From assembly GCA_003339415.1 (NCBI GenBank), contig PDHQ01000004.1, positions 370,207-434,206 on the forward strand: DNA of 64,000 bases, written 5' to 3'. The stretch comes from Ophiocordyceps camponoti-saundersi (nom. inval.). Its lineage: Eukaryota; Ascomycota; Sordariomycetes; Hypocreales; Ophiocordycipitaceae. Positions 33,396 to 47,166 of this stretch are shown in pieces. The translations under genes and the position numbers were made by a program. Below the pieces are notes generated by a model. That model saw nothing but the letters and a program-made list of their open reading frames with translations. It was not told the DNA's origin and did no database searches. Each line of letters starts with the position of its first letter. The stretch's first letter is position 1.

Positions 33396-34365
33396 GGTCT
33401 CTCTATGGCAAAATTGGTGCGCGAAAACGCCCCCCGCCGGAATAACGACAGTGATTTACCGCGCAGTTCAATATCATTTCCGCTTTGTAGCGCCTTTTCC
33501 TTTTCTCTTTCGTCGCTTAGCATCGGGCGATTAAGCATGCTCTTGATTGAGGCGATCTTTATGCCGTGAGGTTCTGGCCTCATGTTTTTTCTTCTGTATT
33601 TGTCCTTATTGATGACGTCCTCTTGGTGGATTTTATCGCGTCTCACGACCCTCACGATCAGAGCATTGCATTGACTGGCGTCTGGGCTCATCTTAGATTA
33701 TGTATCCAAAGAAGACGTAATATTCAAGATTCGGCAGTTTTAAAGTCAGTAGGTAAATCGTCGATCTTTACGCTGGTTTCTATATCTTGTCCCTCTCTCT
33801 TTCTCTGTCTTCAGAAACGCATTGCCTTGTGGTTTCTAGAAACAACTGCGAAGTGGAGGAAACGCATGAGGATGACGTGTTGGTTGGTGGATGATACCCT
33901 GAGCGTAACAACGTGGAGGGCGCGGGAGTTTTGCTTTAGACTTTATGGGTGTATGAGAGAGATGGGCTTCAAGATTGAGACGAGGCTGAAGATGATGAGT
34001 GGACTTGATTGAGAGATCTTGGGAGATCTTATGGACCAGAGAGATGGGGTTTTACGATGGAGAGACGACGAGCTACTGCTATATCAAGGCAAGGCAGAAG
34101 ATGAATGAACTATGTATAGATCAGCCATGACGACACATAATGAGGTTGACGAGGCAAGAACTGATGAAGATGATGATTTAAACTTGAATGAATGAGAGGA
34201 TACTATTATTTGCTTCTTCTTTTTGTTACGGCTAGATTGTATATGAGACAGAATTTATACTCCCCCCCCCGTTAATGACACGCCCATATCGAGAACGCAG
34301 AAAGACAAAGAAAAAAAGGGACATGAAGAATGAAAAAGAGAGAAAGGAAGGCATCATGAGGTTGA
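33396..34365. other. Convergent 3' region, no gene seen
   Basis: About 970 bp of AT-richer sequence between convergent 3' ends. Short frames are present but unsupported. Just after the GEgh16 gene's stop the sequence gcatcatgaggttgatcatgatgc forms an imperfect inverted repeat around 34351-34374. Confidence 0.4.
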
Positions 34366-34800
34366 TCATGATGCCTTTTCCTTCTCCAGCGCCTCGTCGT
34401 CTTGCTCCTCCTGGCGATCAGCTTCGGCCAGATCCTCGGCGGACCTGTTATCGGCGGTGGCCTGAGAGCGCTTGCTGACACCCTGGGCCGCGGACTGCTC
34501 ATCTTCTTGCTCCTCTTCACGATCAGCTTCGGCCAGATCCTCGGCGGACCTGTTGTCGGCGGTGGCCTGAGAGCGTTTGCTGAGACCCTGGGCCGCGGAC
34601 TGCTCGTCTTCTTGCTCCTCTTCACGATCAGCTTGGGCCAGATCCTCGGCGGACCTGTTATCGGCGGTGGCTTGAGAGCGTTTGCTAAGACCCTGGGCCG
34701 CGAGCTGCTTGTCGTCTTCCTCCTCTTCACGATCAGCCTCGGCGAGAGCCTCTGCGGATCTGTCATCGGCCGTGGCGGCGACGGTGCGCTTGTGAAGACT
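34366..34800 (-). repeat. About 105-nt tandem repeat coding KR-flanked acidic peptides
   Basis: Four in-frame copies. Copies 2 and 3 are 35 codons and almost identical in DNA; copy 1 is more diverged and 36 codons; copy 4 has a different end (ALEKEKAS) at the stop. Each unit begins after KR and contains ATADNRSAEDLA(E/Q)ADR. Near-identity at DNA level implies recent duplication or homogenisation. Confidence 0.85.
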
Positions 34801-35918
34801 CCGCGTGTCAATCTCGTTCTCACTGTCATCCTGCGAATCGACCACGTTGGAATTGTCAACGCGCTTGACCTGGTAGCGCTTCTTCAGACGATAGACGACG
34901 GCTCGCTTGATGGCGTTCTGGGACTGAGTGACGGCGCAAGAGCCTCCGAAGGGGCCGGCAGGGGTCTTGTTGCGCATACGGCAGATGCATACGCCCTGAG
35001 CTCCGCCGCAGGAAGCCTTGCAGACCATGCCCTGGGGCAGGGAGACGTTCATCCCGAACTCGGTGTTGGTCGCCAGCGAAAGACCGAGCACGGCTCCGGG
35101 GACGTTGGTGCCGATGTCGGCCTTTTGGAAGGCGTCGTTTTGAGTGCCGCAGCTTGTACCGTCGCATTCCATTTCCAGGGGACCAGCGCCATCCTGGTTG
35201 ATCTGTATCCGAGAGAGAGTCAGTTGGAGAGGTCCTGATATGCAGAAGAGAGAAGACGAGTTCTCTGAATGAAGAGAACGAACCTGGCGGTAGACGACGT
35301 TGAAGTTGCCCTTATCATCCGTCGTGGGAAGACCGCTCTGAGCTCCGGAGCCAGCAGTGTCGGCAACGGACGTCTCGCTGGCAAAGTTGCTCTTCTGGCC
35401 CTGAGCCTTGGCTCCGCCGCCGCCGCCGCCACCGAGACCGCCGAGGAGGTTGTCAAGGAGGCCGCGCATGAAGATTGTGCGCTGAGCGAGGCGCTTTTCC
35501 TTGATTTGCTTGATGCCAGCCTTGTCGAGATCGTCTTCCTGGCCGACGCCTTTGTTGTTCTTGTTGCTCTGGGTAGACTTGCTTCCACCCATGAAGTTGG
35601 AGATGGCGTTCTCGGCGTTGACGGGGCCGTTTCCTTGTGTCCTTCCCAGAGGGTTCTGCACCATTTCACGATCCCGGAGGATGGTGGTGTCGGCCTGGGA
35701 GCCGCAGCCGTTTGTAGAGCAGTCTCGAGGCGTGCCGTCGGTGACTTTTCAGGGAGAATTAGAATCATGTAGGTCGAGAATAAAGAAATCAAGATAGGGG
35801 AAGAGACTATACCACTTAGACCGGGCATCATGACGCCGTTGGATCCCATGCAAGCAACAGGGAGACCGTGTGCCGAAGCACCGACGATGAAAGCCGCAGA
35901 GACGATGGCGTACCGCAT
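34366..35918 (-). CDS. GEgh16/Egh16H-like secreted protein with Lys-Arg-separated repeat tail
   Basis: Exons on the minus strand: 35813-35918, 35284-35744 and 34366-35202. The product has 467 residues. A signal peptide (MRYAIVSAAFIVGASAHG) leads into a domain with the GEgh16 hallmarks HGLPVACMGSNGVMMPGLSG, DGTPRDCSTNGCGSQADT and the Cys-rich GMVCKASCGGAQGVCICR. GEgh16-type proteins (Magnaporthe GAS1/GAS2/MAS3, powdery mildew Egh16) are made at host contact and during penetration. After about residue 330 the protein changes to four acidic units of about 35 residues, each preceded by Lys-Arg (LSKRSQATADNRS), rich in Glu/Asp/Gln/Ala. The Lys-Arg sites fit Kex2 cleavage. A central Gly run is also present. 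The tail is unlike the ordinary family end. Confidence 0.88.
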
Positions 35919-36166
35919 CTTGAAGGAGGAAAGGGAGGTATCAAAGCGAGAAATGAGGTATTATCAAGGTGTAAGTAAAGAAGATAGCCTCCAGGGCTTC
36001 TCGGGGTTTGAATAGACAAGCAGGGTAAAAAGACAAAAAGGGGGCGACTGGCGCCAGAGAGAAGAGCTCGACAGAAGAGTAAAACAAACAAGCTGAGCCT
36101 GGATAGGGAAGAAGGCGGGGAGAAGGAAGTGGAATAAGAATGAGGATAAGAAAAGACGAGAGGATG

Positions 36167-36173
36167 TTATATA
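36167..36173 (-). promoter_or_regulatory. TATA-like box upstream of the GEgh16-like gene
   Basis: TATATAA on the minus strand, about 250 nt before the start codon at 35918. Match to consensus only. Confidence 0.4.
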
Positions 36174-37613
36174 GCTGTTTTTCTCTTTCTTTCAACCCCC
36201 CCCCCTCCCCTTGCCCATGGCTCTCAGTCTAGGAGACCTAAAACCTGGGACCGGCCCGGGGGGGAGGCCCAGGAAAGAAAGACGCGTGCTGGATGGCGAA
36301 ACGACATAGTAGAGGCTAGAAACCGAGCGAGTTGTGTGAGCAGGGTATGGAGTTTTCGATAGGAGGAGTGAGGCCTGAAACCCGATGATCCGAGAGTCGC
36401 TTAGCTGAGTGACATCAATCTGAGAAGGCGAACGTCTCCCGTCGACAAGGATGGACCGCCTTGGAGCAACGGGAGCCCCCTCCCCCCCTAGTAGCCCTCT
36501 CTCTCCGAGTAAGTACATATGTACGTACATGGATACATGAGAAGCCCTCACGTTCTACTGCTAAATCTACCTAGAGAACAAAGGACCTGTGGGGAGGGAT
36601 GCAAGGATGAAGAAAGAAAGGGTGGGAGCGCAGAGCGGAGCGGGGACTGGGCGCGGCAGAGCAGCATCCCGAGTGGCAGAGCACGTCCATCGGGGGTTCG
36701 GAACGAATCCAGGAACAAGGTTCAAGTTGGCGTGAGCATTATCACGGGTGTGAAGATGAATTTAAATTCTTTCTTTTCCCTGATTGTCATGGTTTCTTTC
36801 TCTTCATTGTTCCCTGGCAGATGCTTTGTCTCCCCCGTTGAAGACCCAGTTTTAAAAGGGGGGGAAGACGGGAAGGGGGACAGGGACCAGGGGGCAAAGA
36901 CGATTTCGGGTTTAGGGGGTTGGAAGAGGAAGAGGCAACGGACGGGGTTTCATGGCACTCGCGCTTTTGTTGCAGATCTGTCGAACGAGCGGGAATAGGT
37001 GTGTGTTAGCATAGGTACCTAGTTGTGGTTGTTGATGATTACTCGTTGACTTGGAACTATGATTACTTCTTAGTCTCTCTTTAGGGGAGGTAAAAAAAAA
37101 GGCTTAGGTTGCGGTTGAGGGGGGGAAGTTGATCAGAGGAGGGGTTGTGTTGAAAAGAAGGGGGAAAGAGAGTCATGGTTGAGTTGAGTTGAGAGTAAGA
37201 GAGAAGGGGGGTTTGCGTTTGTCATTGCCTCTTTCTCTTCCCCCATTCTGCACGGACGTATTTGGGTTGGGGTTCTGATGCTGTTGGGATTTGGTTACGG
37301 ACTGTTGAGTTGCCGTCTTACACGCTTTTTCACGCCGTGCTCTTCTCTCTGTCCCTCTCCCCTCTCTCCTCTCTCTATGATACTCACATATAGGCATATA
37401 CATACGCTCAGTCACCAGAGACATCTGATATCAGGAAACCCTCAGTCAGTACGAGATGCTCTCTCTATCGTCCATGCCTCGATTCAAGTATCTCTTCAAA
37501 ATAAAGAACGCCCCATGCTACTCATTCACCAGATCTCTCCACTGGCACGCTAACAAGGACGCCAACCCCCCTCCCCGTCTTATACGGTGGGTTCCCTCCC
37601 AGCCAAGGGGGGT

Positions 37614-37643
<30 letters not shown>
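37614..37643 (+). repeat. Poly-G tract (30 nt)
   Basis: An uninterrupted run of G, about 90 bp left of the gap. Confidence 0.95.
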
Positions 37644-37644
<1 letters not shown>

Positions 37645-37731
37645 GAGGTGGTATAGGGGTATAGAAAAGAGAGAGGAAACATTGTCTCTCTGCAAAAGAC
37701 AAAAAAAAAAACACAACCCCCCCAACAAACA

Positions 37732-37741
37732 NNNNNNNNNN
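37732..37741. other. Assembly gap (10 N)
   Basis: Ten unknown bases, flanked on both sides by C/G-homopolymer-rich sequence. The length is likely nominal. Confidence 0.99.
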
Positions 37742-37833
37742 CCCCTTCTTCCTCTCTCCCCCACCCCCCCCCCTGCCCCCAAAACGAGGCGCCCCCCCCC
37801 CCCCCCCTGTTTTCGGGGGGGTCCCCCCCCCGC

Positions 37834-37835
<2 letters not shown>

Positions 37836-37865
<30 letters not shown>
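37836..37865 (+). repeat. Poly-G tract (30 nt)
   Basis: A second run of G, on the right of the gap, preceded by alternating C and G runs from 37792. Confidence 0.95.
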
Positions 37866-37866
<1 letters not shown>

Positions 37867-39582
37867 AGGCTAGAAGACGTTGATAAACGTACGTATAAGT
37901 GATGTAACCACGTATTTCCATGCCATGACTTGAAACAAAATAGCAAATCTCCCACCGAAAGACGAGAAAAGAGACGAAGATGAAATAGACAGGGAACATA
38001 TGAACAACAAGACGTTCAACTAGACACCAAGAAAAATTCCATCAATACGACGTTTTGCAGACGGGAAAAACCAATACGACGCCCTCTCTGTTCCCGTCTG
38101 ACCAGTTACCACCACCCTGAAGCCTGAAGATGTTTTGGAATCGAAGAAGAAAGATACGACTATACAGAAACCTGTCTACCTCAGGTTGGTAGGGTTGGTT
38201 GGCAGCTAGTATGTTGAGAGGTCGCGCCATCGCAAACCCCCCCCCCCCCCTGACCTACCTAGTACTAGCATCCAAGCCAAGCATAGCCACCCCGGTGCGT
38301 CATCTTTCCCCTTCTAAGCGTTGCAGTTTGCGGCGCTGAGTCGAGCGTCGCGATTGGTTGACGAACCTCTTTTCCCCTCTCTTCTGCGGCTCTGCTGCAC
38401 CCCAGTCTCGGGTCCGACTCGGTAATCCTCTGTATCGGCCGAGTCATGCCAGCAAAAGTATCCGCCTATGTAAAATACTCTGGTAGTAATTAATGATGAA
38501 ATTTGGCTTTGCTCTTCTTATGCAGCTTCTTCCCTGCATGGCTTTCTTTCGAGCTTCTTTTGCTTACCCTGTCTTTTACGCGTTACAGAAGCCTACAACA
38601 TCTGAGGCAACACTTACCTATATGTTGTCATGTGCGTACGAATGGATATGAATGCATGTACGACGTGTATTAATAACTCGACAAGCGAGTCAAGGAGGTC
38701 ATTCCCTTTAACCCCCCCCCCCCCCCTCTATTCCGAAAATACCGAAACTCGCCATGACGAATGCCAATCAACTAGGAACTGTTCATCCTATCTTCACAAG
38801 ACACGTACGTCTGCAAATCAATCACCGAGCTGCTGCAGATTGAATAAGTGTGTATGAATTGTGTCTGTCTGTCTGTGCAAATATATAAGAAGGAGGGGGG
38901 TTGCCGCCCTGATTCAATTACATCCACGTGCAAGATATGACATGTGTAACGAGTAGAAGAAGAAACAGAAGAAGACGATGACAACGATGACGAGATCGTG
39001 GCTGTGAAAATTCATCAAGATAAAAACAGGAAAAAAAAAGAGTCAGAAATAGCAGTCGTGCATACATACATACAATCGTATACACACACCTTCACGCGTC
39101 TCAGCATGCAATGCATAAACATTGGCCACCGCACGGCCGTCAACCATCTTCTCTCGGTTTCAGGCCGTTGCCCTTCCCTGATGACCGTGTCCTCCGCCCA
39201 TTCATAGGTACGGTGGTTAGTTAGTTAGTTAGTTGGCTCAAGGTAACACGAGAAGGGGGAGGGAACCGCTTAGACCGGAATCGGCAAATCCTTCCTCGTG
39301 CGGGAAACGGCGAAACACTCAGCTGCCTCACAAAGCTGCCCATATTCGGGGGTTCGAGGTGCCCATCGTCGTCTTCATGGTCAACCACGTGTTGCTCGCG
39401 TTGAGACCTCTGAAACGTTTTCACCCCTAAGACTTGTCTTTTCGCTCCCTTTCCCATGCAAAGAGAGAGAGAGAGAGAAAAGAGAGAGAGAGGAGAACAG
39501 AGAAAGGGGGGAGAGTAAGAAGGAGAGAGAGGGAGAGAGAGGGTCTGCTGCTCTGCATTACCGTGACAAATGGAAAAACCAA

Positions 39583-41205
39583 TCACACAATCAGACAGTC
39601 GTATCCCATATCCTTGAGGTCCTGAAGCCAGTTGACGCCCGACCTCAACGCGTCGCGGTCCTGCGCCGCCCACGTTGCCTTGAGCATCTCGACCGCCGCC
39701 AGGATGTAGCCCCATGAGCATATGTTCCAGATGGCCAGCAAGCGCTGCATCGTCCACGTGCGCTTCTCGGCCTCGCGCGTCTCGACGCCGGCGATAAAGG
39801 CCGGCCAGGACGTGGCCTTAAAGTACGGGTCGTCGGACCCAATCTGCACCAGGTGCGCCAGGATGTCTGACACGAGCAGATCGGCGTCGACAGGCCTCGT
39901 TGCCCGCACCAGCGGCAACGCCTGCAGCATGTACAGGCACGCCGCAGATCGGTGCGCCGACGCCACGTGCACCCGGCTCTCCATGTCTGGCACGTCCGTG
40001 TCGGCTGATTGCCGTCGGAGCCGGGCGGCCCACCCGGGAACGTCAAAAGCCAGCGCCTGGCCGATCAGCCCCAACGCCGACGGCGACTGATCGGTAAAAG
40101 GCGTCTCGTACGACAGCTGCGACGCTGCCAGGATCACCTGCAGGATCTCGGCCGGGCACGACAAGTAGCTGTTGGCCTCGACACGCTTCATCACCGGTAG
40201 CAGCTCAAAGGCATGACGGGCGATGCGCGCCGCCAGCGCCCCCGAAGCCAACGTCGACCCTAGGATGTGATATCTGACACTTCGTCAGCCAGCCGGGCCG
40301 AGAGCCCCCCCCGGCCGACAAACCCGGGAAAGCTCACATGAAGCAGTCGGCCATGACAGTGTCCCGCAGCATTCTGTTGGACGAGCTTGCCGGAGAGAGC
40401 AGAGCCAGAATGCTGCTGGCGCCCTCGAGGTGCGTTCGCCAGCCGTGCCGCTCTAGATCGATGAGGTCGAATTTGACAAAGAAGTGCACGGCGGCGAGCG
40501 CCACCTCGCTGACGGCCGGATCCAGCGCGTCGAGCACCTCGCGAAGGTGACTCATGGCCCTTTGCTTAGCCGTGAGGGCGTCGATGAGTGCCTGTCGCGA
40601 AGCGAGGTCCGTGGCCCGCAGCTGTGCCAGGTAGCCGCCGGGATCGGTCATGGGCATGGAGGCGATGGGGCGAAAGACATTGGCCCAGTGAATGGCCGAC
40701 GTGGCGATGAGGATGTGGAGGAGCAAGGGGTGCCTGTTGGTCAAGGGTATCAACTCGCGGAAAGGGTTACTTCCCGGACCGTCACGAGCCACGAGGTCTT
40801 TGCATACACGATCGGCGACTGTCTGCATTAGCGGCGCCAGAGGGCCAAGGACGTGGACGGGGGCCGCATCTCACAGTGGGAGAGATAGTATCGCGAGTTG
40901 CGGTCGAGATCCTGGAAGACGGGGTCGGTCGGGTTGCCAACCAACATGTCATCCGCCGAGGAGCGGACCGGGAGAACCTGCTGTTGCTGCTCGACGAGGA
41001 CAGGCACCGCAGAAGAGGAAGAACATGTCGAGACAGTGGCGGATGGCGCTGTCGACTTCAGATTGTGATGTGACCAGACAAAGACGCGTCCGTAGCCGAG
41101 ACAATGCTGCTGCGAGACGGTACATTTATGGCAGATGGGCCATGATCTGTCGCAGCGCAGTCGGCGGCGACGACAGTTGTGGCACGGCTTGGAGAAGCTG
41201 GGCAT
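39583..41205 (-). CDS. Zn(II)2Cys6 transcription factor, ACR-2-like
   Basis: Exons on the minus strand: 40875-41205, 40338-40818 and 39583-40273. The product has 500 residues from MPSFSKPCHNC. The N-terminal binuclear zinc cluster is intact (CHNCRRRRLRCDRSWPICHKC, then TVSQQHC; spacing C-x2-C-x6-C-x6-C-x2-C-x6-C) and is followed by LGYGRVFVW. This beginning strongly resembles Neurospora ACR-2, the acriflavine-sensitivity control protein. The remaining helical region (NPFRELIPLTNRHPLLLHIL, LEGASSILALLSP, ACLYMLQALPLV) is the fungal-specific transcription-factor domain 2 type. It lies divergent to an MFS transporter (42596), so it may regulate that gene. The ATG at 41205 is the last possible before the cluster; the upstream frame has no ATG. 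Confidence 0.9.
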
Positions 41206-42595
<1,390 letters not shown>

Positions 42596-44449
42596 ATGCA
42601 CTCCCCTGAGCCTATTGTCCCGGAGAAAGAGGCCTCGGAAGAGTTGCCTCGTATGATTGACGTCGAGAGACTTGGCCGGCAACGGCCCGCGGAGTTCTCA
42701 TCGACATGGCTCGAGGTTGCCTTTGTCATTTCAATGCTTGGCGCCCTCTCCATGGCTGTGCGTGACTTCTGCTGGGATGCCAAACGCTTCTCGCGATCGC
42801 CTTTGCGCCTCTCTTCCTCATCCTCTCTCTCGCCTCCTTCCTGACTCCTTCGTGCAGATGGAGCGGCTTGCTGATCCGCACGGCTCCCGCAGGATTTTAT
42901 TATTGGCGGCTTTCAAGTTGTTCTGCCGGCCTTGATAAAGCCGTTTGATATCCCGTCCGGATCTCAGACCTGGCCCTCCAGCGTCTTGACCCTTGTGGCT
43001 GGTGCATTCCTCTTCCCGCTCGGGCGGCTGAGTGACATGTTCGGTGGCTACATCATCTTTAACGGCGGACTTGTTTGGTTTACGATATGGACCGCCGCCG
43101 CCGGCTTCGCCAGCGACTTCATCGTTCTGGTGCTGTGTCGTGCCATGCAGGGCCTGGGTGCCGCCGCCTTTCTCCCCGCCGGTATTTCTCTATTGGGCCG
43201 CATCTACCGGCCAGGCCCTCGCAAGAACCTCGTCTTCGCCATCTACGGCGCCCTGGCCCCTCTTGGCTTCTTCCTCGGCATCATCATAGGCGGTCTGTCT
43301 CAGGACCTGCTGTCGTGGAGATGGTACTTTTGGATGGGCGGCATCATCACCGGCGTCTGCTGTATAGGCACCATCATCACCTCTCCCCGTGACTATGCCT
43401 CGGCCCGCAGGATGAAGGTCAAGATGGACTGGTGGGGCGTGTCGACCATGGTTCCCGGCCTGATGCTCTTCATCTACGCCGTCACCGAGAGCCCCAACGC
43501 GCCCAAGGGCTGGGCGTCGCCGCAGATTGTCACCACTCTCGTGCTCGGCGTCTTGTTCCTCATCGCCGCCGTCTATGTAGAGGGCTGGGTAGCCGCGTCG
43601 CCGCTGATACCGGCCGACATCTTTCGAGTCAAGTACATGAAGAGAATGCTGCTCTGCCTCATCTTGTGCTGGGGCGTCTTCTCCATGTACTCGTTTTACT
43701 CCAATTTCTAGTGAGTACATCAGGAAGAAGGGGAAGAAGAGGAAGAAGAAAAACGACGAAGAGGAAACGAGACTGACCTGCTGGCTCATAGTATCCAGTT
43801 GATTTTGGGCCGTTCCGCACTGATCACGGCCGTATGGTACAGCCCCTGGGCCGTTGGCGGTCTCGTCCTGTCGATAATGAGCGGTTTCATCCTGCACATT
43901 CTACCGGGCCGAGTGCTCCTTATCATGTGCGGCTTGTCCAAGGTGCTCGCCGTCTTATTCTTTGCCCTTATGCCCGATAACCCTAACTACTGGGCCTGGG
44001 TGTTCCCTGCTATGCTTTGCGAAGCCGCATGCGTCGACGTGCTATGGACGGTGAGCAACGTCTTTCTTACGACCAGCCTGCCGCGCCATCGCCAGGGCTT
44101 GGCCGGCGCCCTCATCAGCGTTACTCTCTTCTTGGGTGGCGCTCTTTTCCTGGCTGTGGCCGATGTGGTCAAGGAGCAGCTAAGGGGCGCTGGATTCGAG
44201 CTCAAGGCGCAGTACAAGGGAATCTTCTGGATCGGCGTTGGCTTCGCCGTCGTCTCGCTCTTCATCTGCTTCTTCATCCGGCTCGGCCAAGCTGGCTGCG
44301 CTCTTACTTTGGAGGAGAGGAAAGTGGTCGAACTTGACGCCGACAGCGAAAAGGACCAGATCCAGCGAGAGGTACGGGCAAGCGAGTCCGATTCCGAGAC
44401 GGTCATCGGCGCCGAGGTCGAGGTCAACACTGGCAAGAAGGAGACTTGA
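42596..44449 (+). CDS. MFS multidrug-efflux-type transporter
   Basis: Exons 42596-42757, 42893-43710 and 43792-44449 give 545 residues. A hydrophilic N-terminus precedes many hydrophobic spans, beginning TWLEVAFVISMLGALSMADF. Motif A-like GRLSDMFGG and the R-x-x-Q-G-x-G motif (LCRAMQGLGAAAFLPAG) mark a drug:H+ antiporter; the number of spans (about 13-14) suggests the DHA2 group. PLGFFLGIIIGGL fits the antiporter motif C position. The protein would sit in the plasma or vacuolar membrane. The divergent ACR-2-like regulator suggests inducible export of a toxic compound. Substrate unknown. The acidic C-terminal tail ends TVIGAEVEVNTGKKET. Confidence 0.93.
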
Positions 44450-47166
44450 CTTTAATAAAAACAAACTCGTCGTGACACGCAGCTTTTTCTTTTTTTCCTC
44501 TTCACCTGTTCCATTCAATGCTCTTATGCATCTTATCCAGAATCACCTCATCCAGAAGGGGAAAAGGGGGGGGGGGAAAGGAGTACGGCGAAAACTGATA
44601 AAGACAGCGAGCAAATGGGGCGTAGGGAACTAACTCGACTGTTGAGATGGCATACGAGGCGTTGAGAGGGTTTCCCAAAAGAAAGAACAAAGAAAATCAG
44701 ATGGAAAAACATATGGGGAGGTGGAGGAGGCGGGACAGGGCTTCAGGGGGGGCGGAGAGCGGGAGAGCGGGACAGCATCGAGAAAGCATCTACTTTATCC
44801 AACTGACTCCCCTTTAATGTCGATAAGTAACTGAAGTTCCTCTTTTTGTTTGATTTTCTTGTTTCCTTTTTTGATAGATACCCCCCTCCTTCGTCTGGGC
44901 CTTGGGGGAGGGGGAAAAGTCGAGGGCATTGGTTACCTACCTACCTACCCACTTACTTACTTACCTACCTCTGTCTTCGAATGTTCGAAACCTCGATCCA
45001 ATGCCTGAGCGGTTTTTTTTTCCACTATAGAAGACGGGCAATGATGACGATCTCGGTTTGAGTCTTGGGGAAGAAGAAGAAGACAAGAGCCGAGAGAAAA
45101 GCAAAGGAACCTTGAGGTGAAGAGGGTGACTGATTGTTGATGGCGCCGTTGTAGCGCTCGCGTATCGTGCAGCCTCCCCGACACCGCGAGGGTTGCGCCG
45201 GCACTTTTGAAGGGGACCGAAGAAAGGCTTGGTTGTTCGAGGGTGCATATGCATGCATGGGTGCGTCAAGAAGATGGAGATATAGAGAGTAAGTAGGTAG
45301 TAATTGGTGGAATAACAAGCGATTTCCCCTGTAAACATGCATAGACGTATGTCAAGACGTTGCAACCATGTCAACGAGGAAAGTTGTTTGCGACGCAGAA
45401 GTGTATTCCGACTCGAGTCTAAGACTCTTTCTTCTTCCTCTTTGTATGCATCTGTATCTTGCCATGTTGGTGAAACAGGCGGCGATGTTTGTAGGCATGT
45501 CTTGCCTGTTGCCGTAGCGAGGTGAGGAGGAATGAGTCCGGGAAGAGACGAACCTTGCCAAGAGGACTGGCCTTGAGGGGAAAAATAGCTGAGACATGGT
45601 GATTTTGTTTGCCTTGGTGAGGTGAGGGTGTTGCTGTTGAAGGTGTGGGAACGAAAGGGTGACGGATACGATGGTGGGATCGATTCGGTTGCTTCCATTG
45701 CTACGATGGATTGGCCATGTTACTTGTTGCGAGATGAAGTTGTGGCATGTTGCTTTTGTGAAGCTGAGTTGGCACAACATGAGTATGGGTAGACGACTCT
45801 GAATCCATGACTGTAGCAACTCTGATAGTCGACGAGATCTCGACTTACATGTCGCGGAAAGCTTACTTCGAAAACACCGTTCTCAAAGCACATCTCCGAA
45901 AGATGGGGAGTTTGCAAGCAAAGCCTCGATATCTCGGATAGCTATCGTGCCGACTGAAACTGGGCGCTACATATGTACGTTGTCTTAGGAGGAAGAATCC
46001 CAACAAAGCCGGCTGCCTATCGAACGGAGGATTGCTGACAGAGATATACAAGAACAGACAAAAAAAAAAACCGTCGATGACGTATCAAAGGAAAGGAAAA
46101 GAAGAGGGAAGCGAACTGTGCCGTAACGCTGGATACGTTGAGATCGATGTTGACGGCAACGTCCTTCCGTCCATGGGCTTGTCTTGGGCCAGATGCTCTG
46201 AGCAAGTCTTACATTGCATACATACGTGTAAACTGACTGACGAGTTATTTGCCAAGAGCTGTGGCCAGACAAGCATTCTGCTCTCAGCCGAGAGTTTCGA
46301 ACAGTTTGTTTTTTTTTTATTTTCCTTTCTTTTTTTCTCTTCCCTCTTCCATCTTGAAAGACAAGCGTTTCCATTCCACTGCGAGAGAACAGGTAACTTC
46401 TTTCTTTGTCTCAGTAGCCCGAAGAAGACTTTCCTTTGCTTTAAACCGTTTCTAACCTAGAGCCCTTTTTTTTTCTTTGGTGTTTTAAGACTGAGGAATT
46501 GAAGACTTGTCCTTTCCCCCGGCCAGCCAAAGGTTGGACGTCTCAGGACCCGGGGGGGGGGGGGGGGTTGGTTTTTCTTTCTATCCTTTTTTTCTTCTAA
46601 CGCCAGCCCGATACTGGAGTTTGCATTCCCCTTTTCTTCTCGTCTGCTCTCCCGCACTGGAAAAAAAAAGGGGGGGGTTAAGGTAGAGAATGGATGGCGG
46701 GTTGTTGTTAGGCTGTGGCTCCTCCCGGGACATGGACATCGGCCAGGCAGCCAGACCTCAGAGCCTAGCACCATGTCGTGCCTTTCGGGGGGTGGGCAGA
46801 GAGAGGGTTCACCTAGACATGGGACAATATGCTGTTTGCTCAGCTGGGTTCGGAGGGGGAAACGGAGCATAGGAAGGGGGTGTGTGAATCTGCTCGGATA
46901 CCTCAGCTCCATGTTAACGTATGCTCCCAGCAACCAAGATACCGGAGGCGAAAGCGGGTGGCTATCAGCCTGAAGCAGGCCTTTGTTCAGAAGCATATAA
47001 TGCAGGGACGAATCCCCCGACATCAAATCAATTCATCATCAGCTCCAACAGCCTCCTCTCATCACATCCACAACTCTTCCATCCTCTTCTCACGATCGAA
47101 ACTCGCCTCCTTCGCCTCCTCAGAAAACAACAACAACAACAACAACCAACAACCAACTCTCTCAAC
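44450..47166. other. Gene-free region, 2.7 kb
   Basis: No supportable gene. Contents are T-rich runs, G-runs (44569-44576, 46552-46567), a (CCTA/CTTA)-type simple repeat at about 44935-44970, and the promoter of the secreted protein at 47167. A TATA-like tataatg lies near 46996 and CAA repeats (47130-47150) fall in the presumed 5' UTR. Confidence 0.4.

Larger units (their letters stand above)
35919..39582. other. Gene-poor region with homopolymers and assembly gap
   Basis: About 3.7 kb without a supportable gene. It holds the GEgh16-like promoter, G/C homopolymers (37614-37643, 37792-37807, 37836-37865, 38237-38250, 38712-38726), purine-rich GAGA tracts (39460-39545) and the N gap. Frames here are homopolymer artefacts or short alternative-start frames. 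Confidence 0.45.

Noticed and set aside
34402..35238. 278-codon plus-strand frame across the repeat array
   Set aside because: Its repetitive Leu-rich product is the antisense of the acidic repeats; the minus strand has the signal peptide and family motifs.
37518..37999. Pro-rich frames over the N gap
   Set aside because: They are homopolymer artefacts crossing unknown bases.
44450..47166. Several frames of 60-245 codons
   Set aside because: No motifs, signal peptides or plausible splicing, and many use non-ATG starts.
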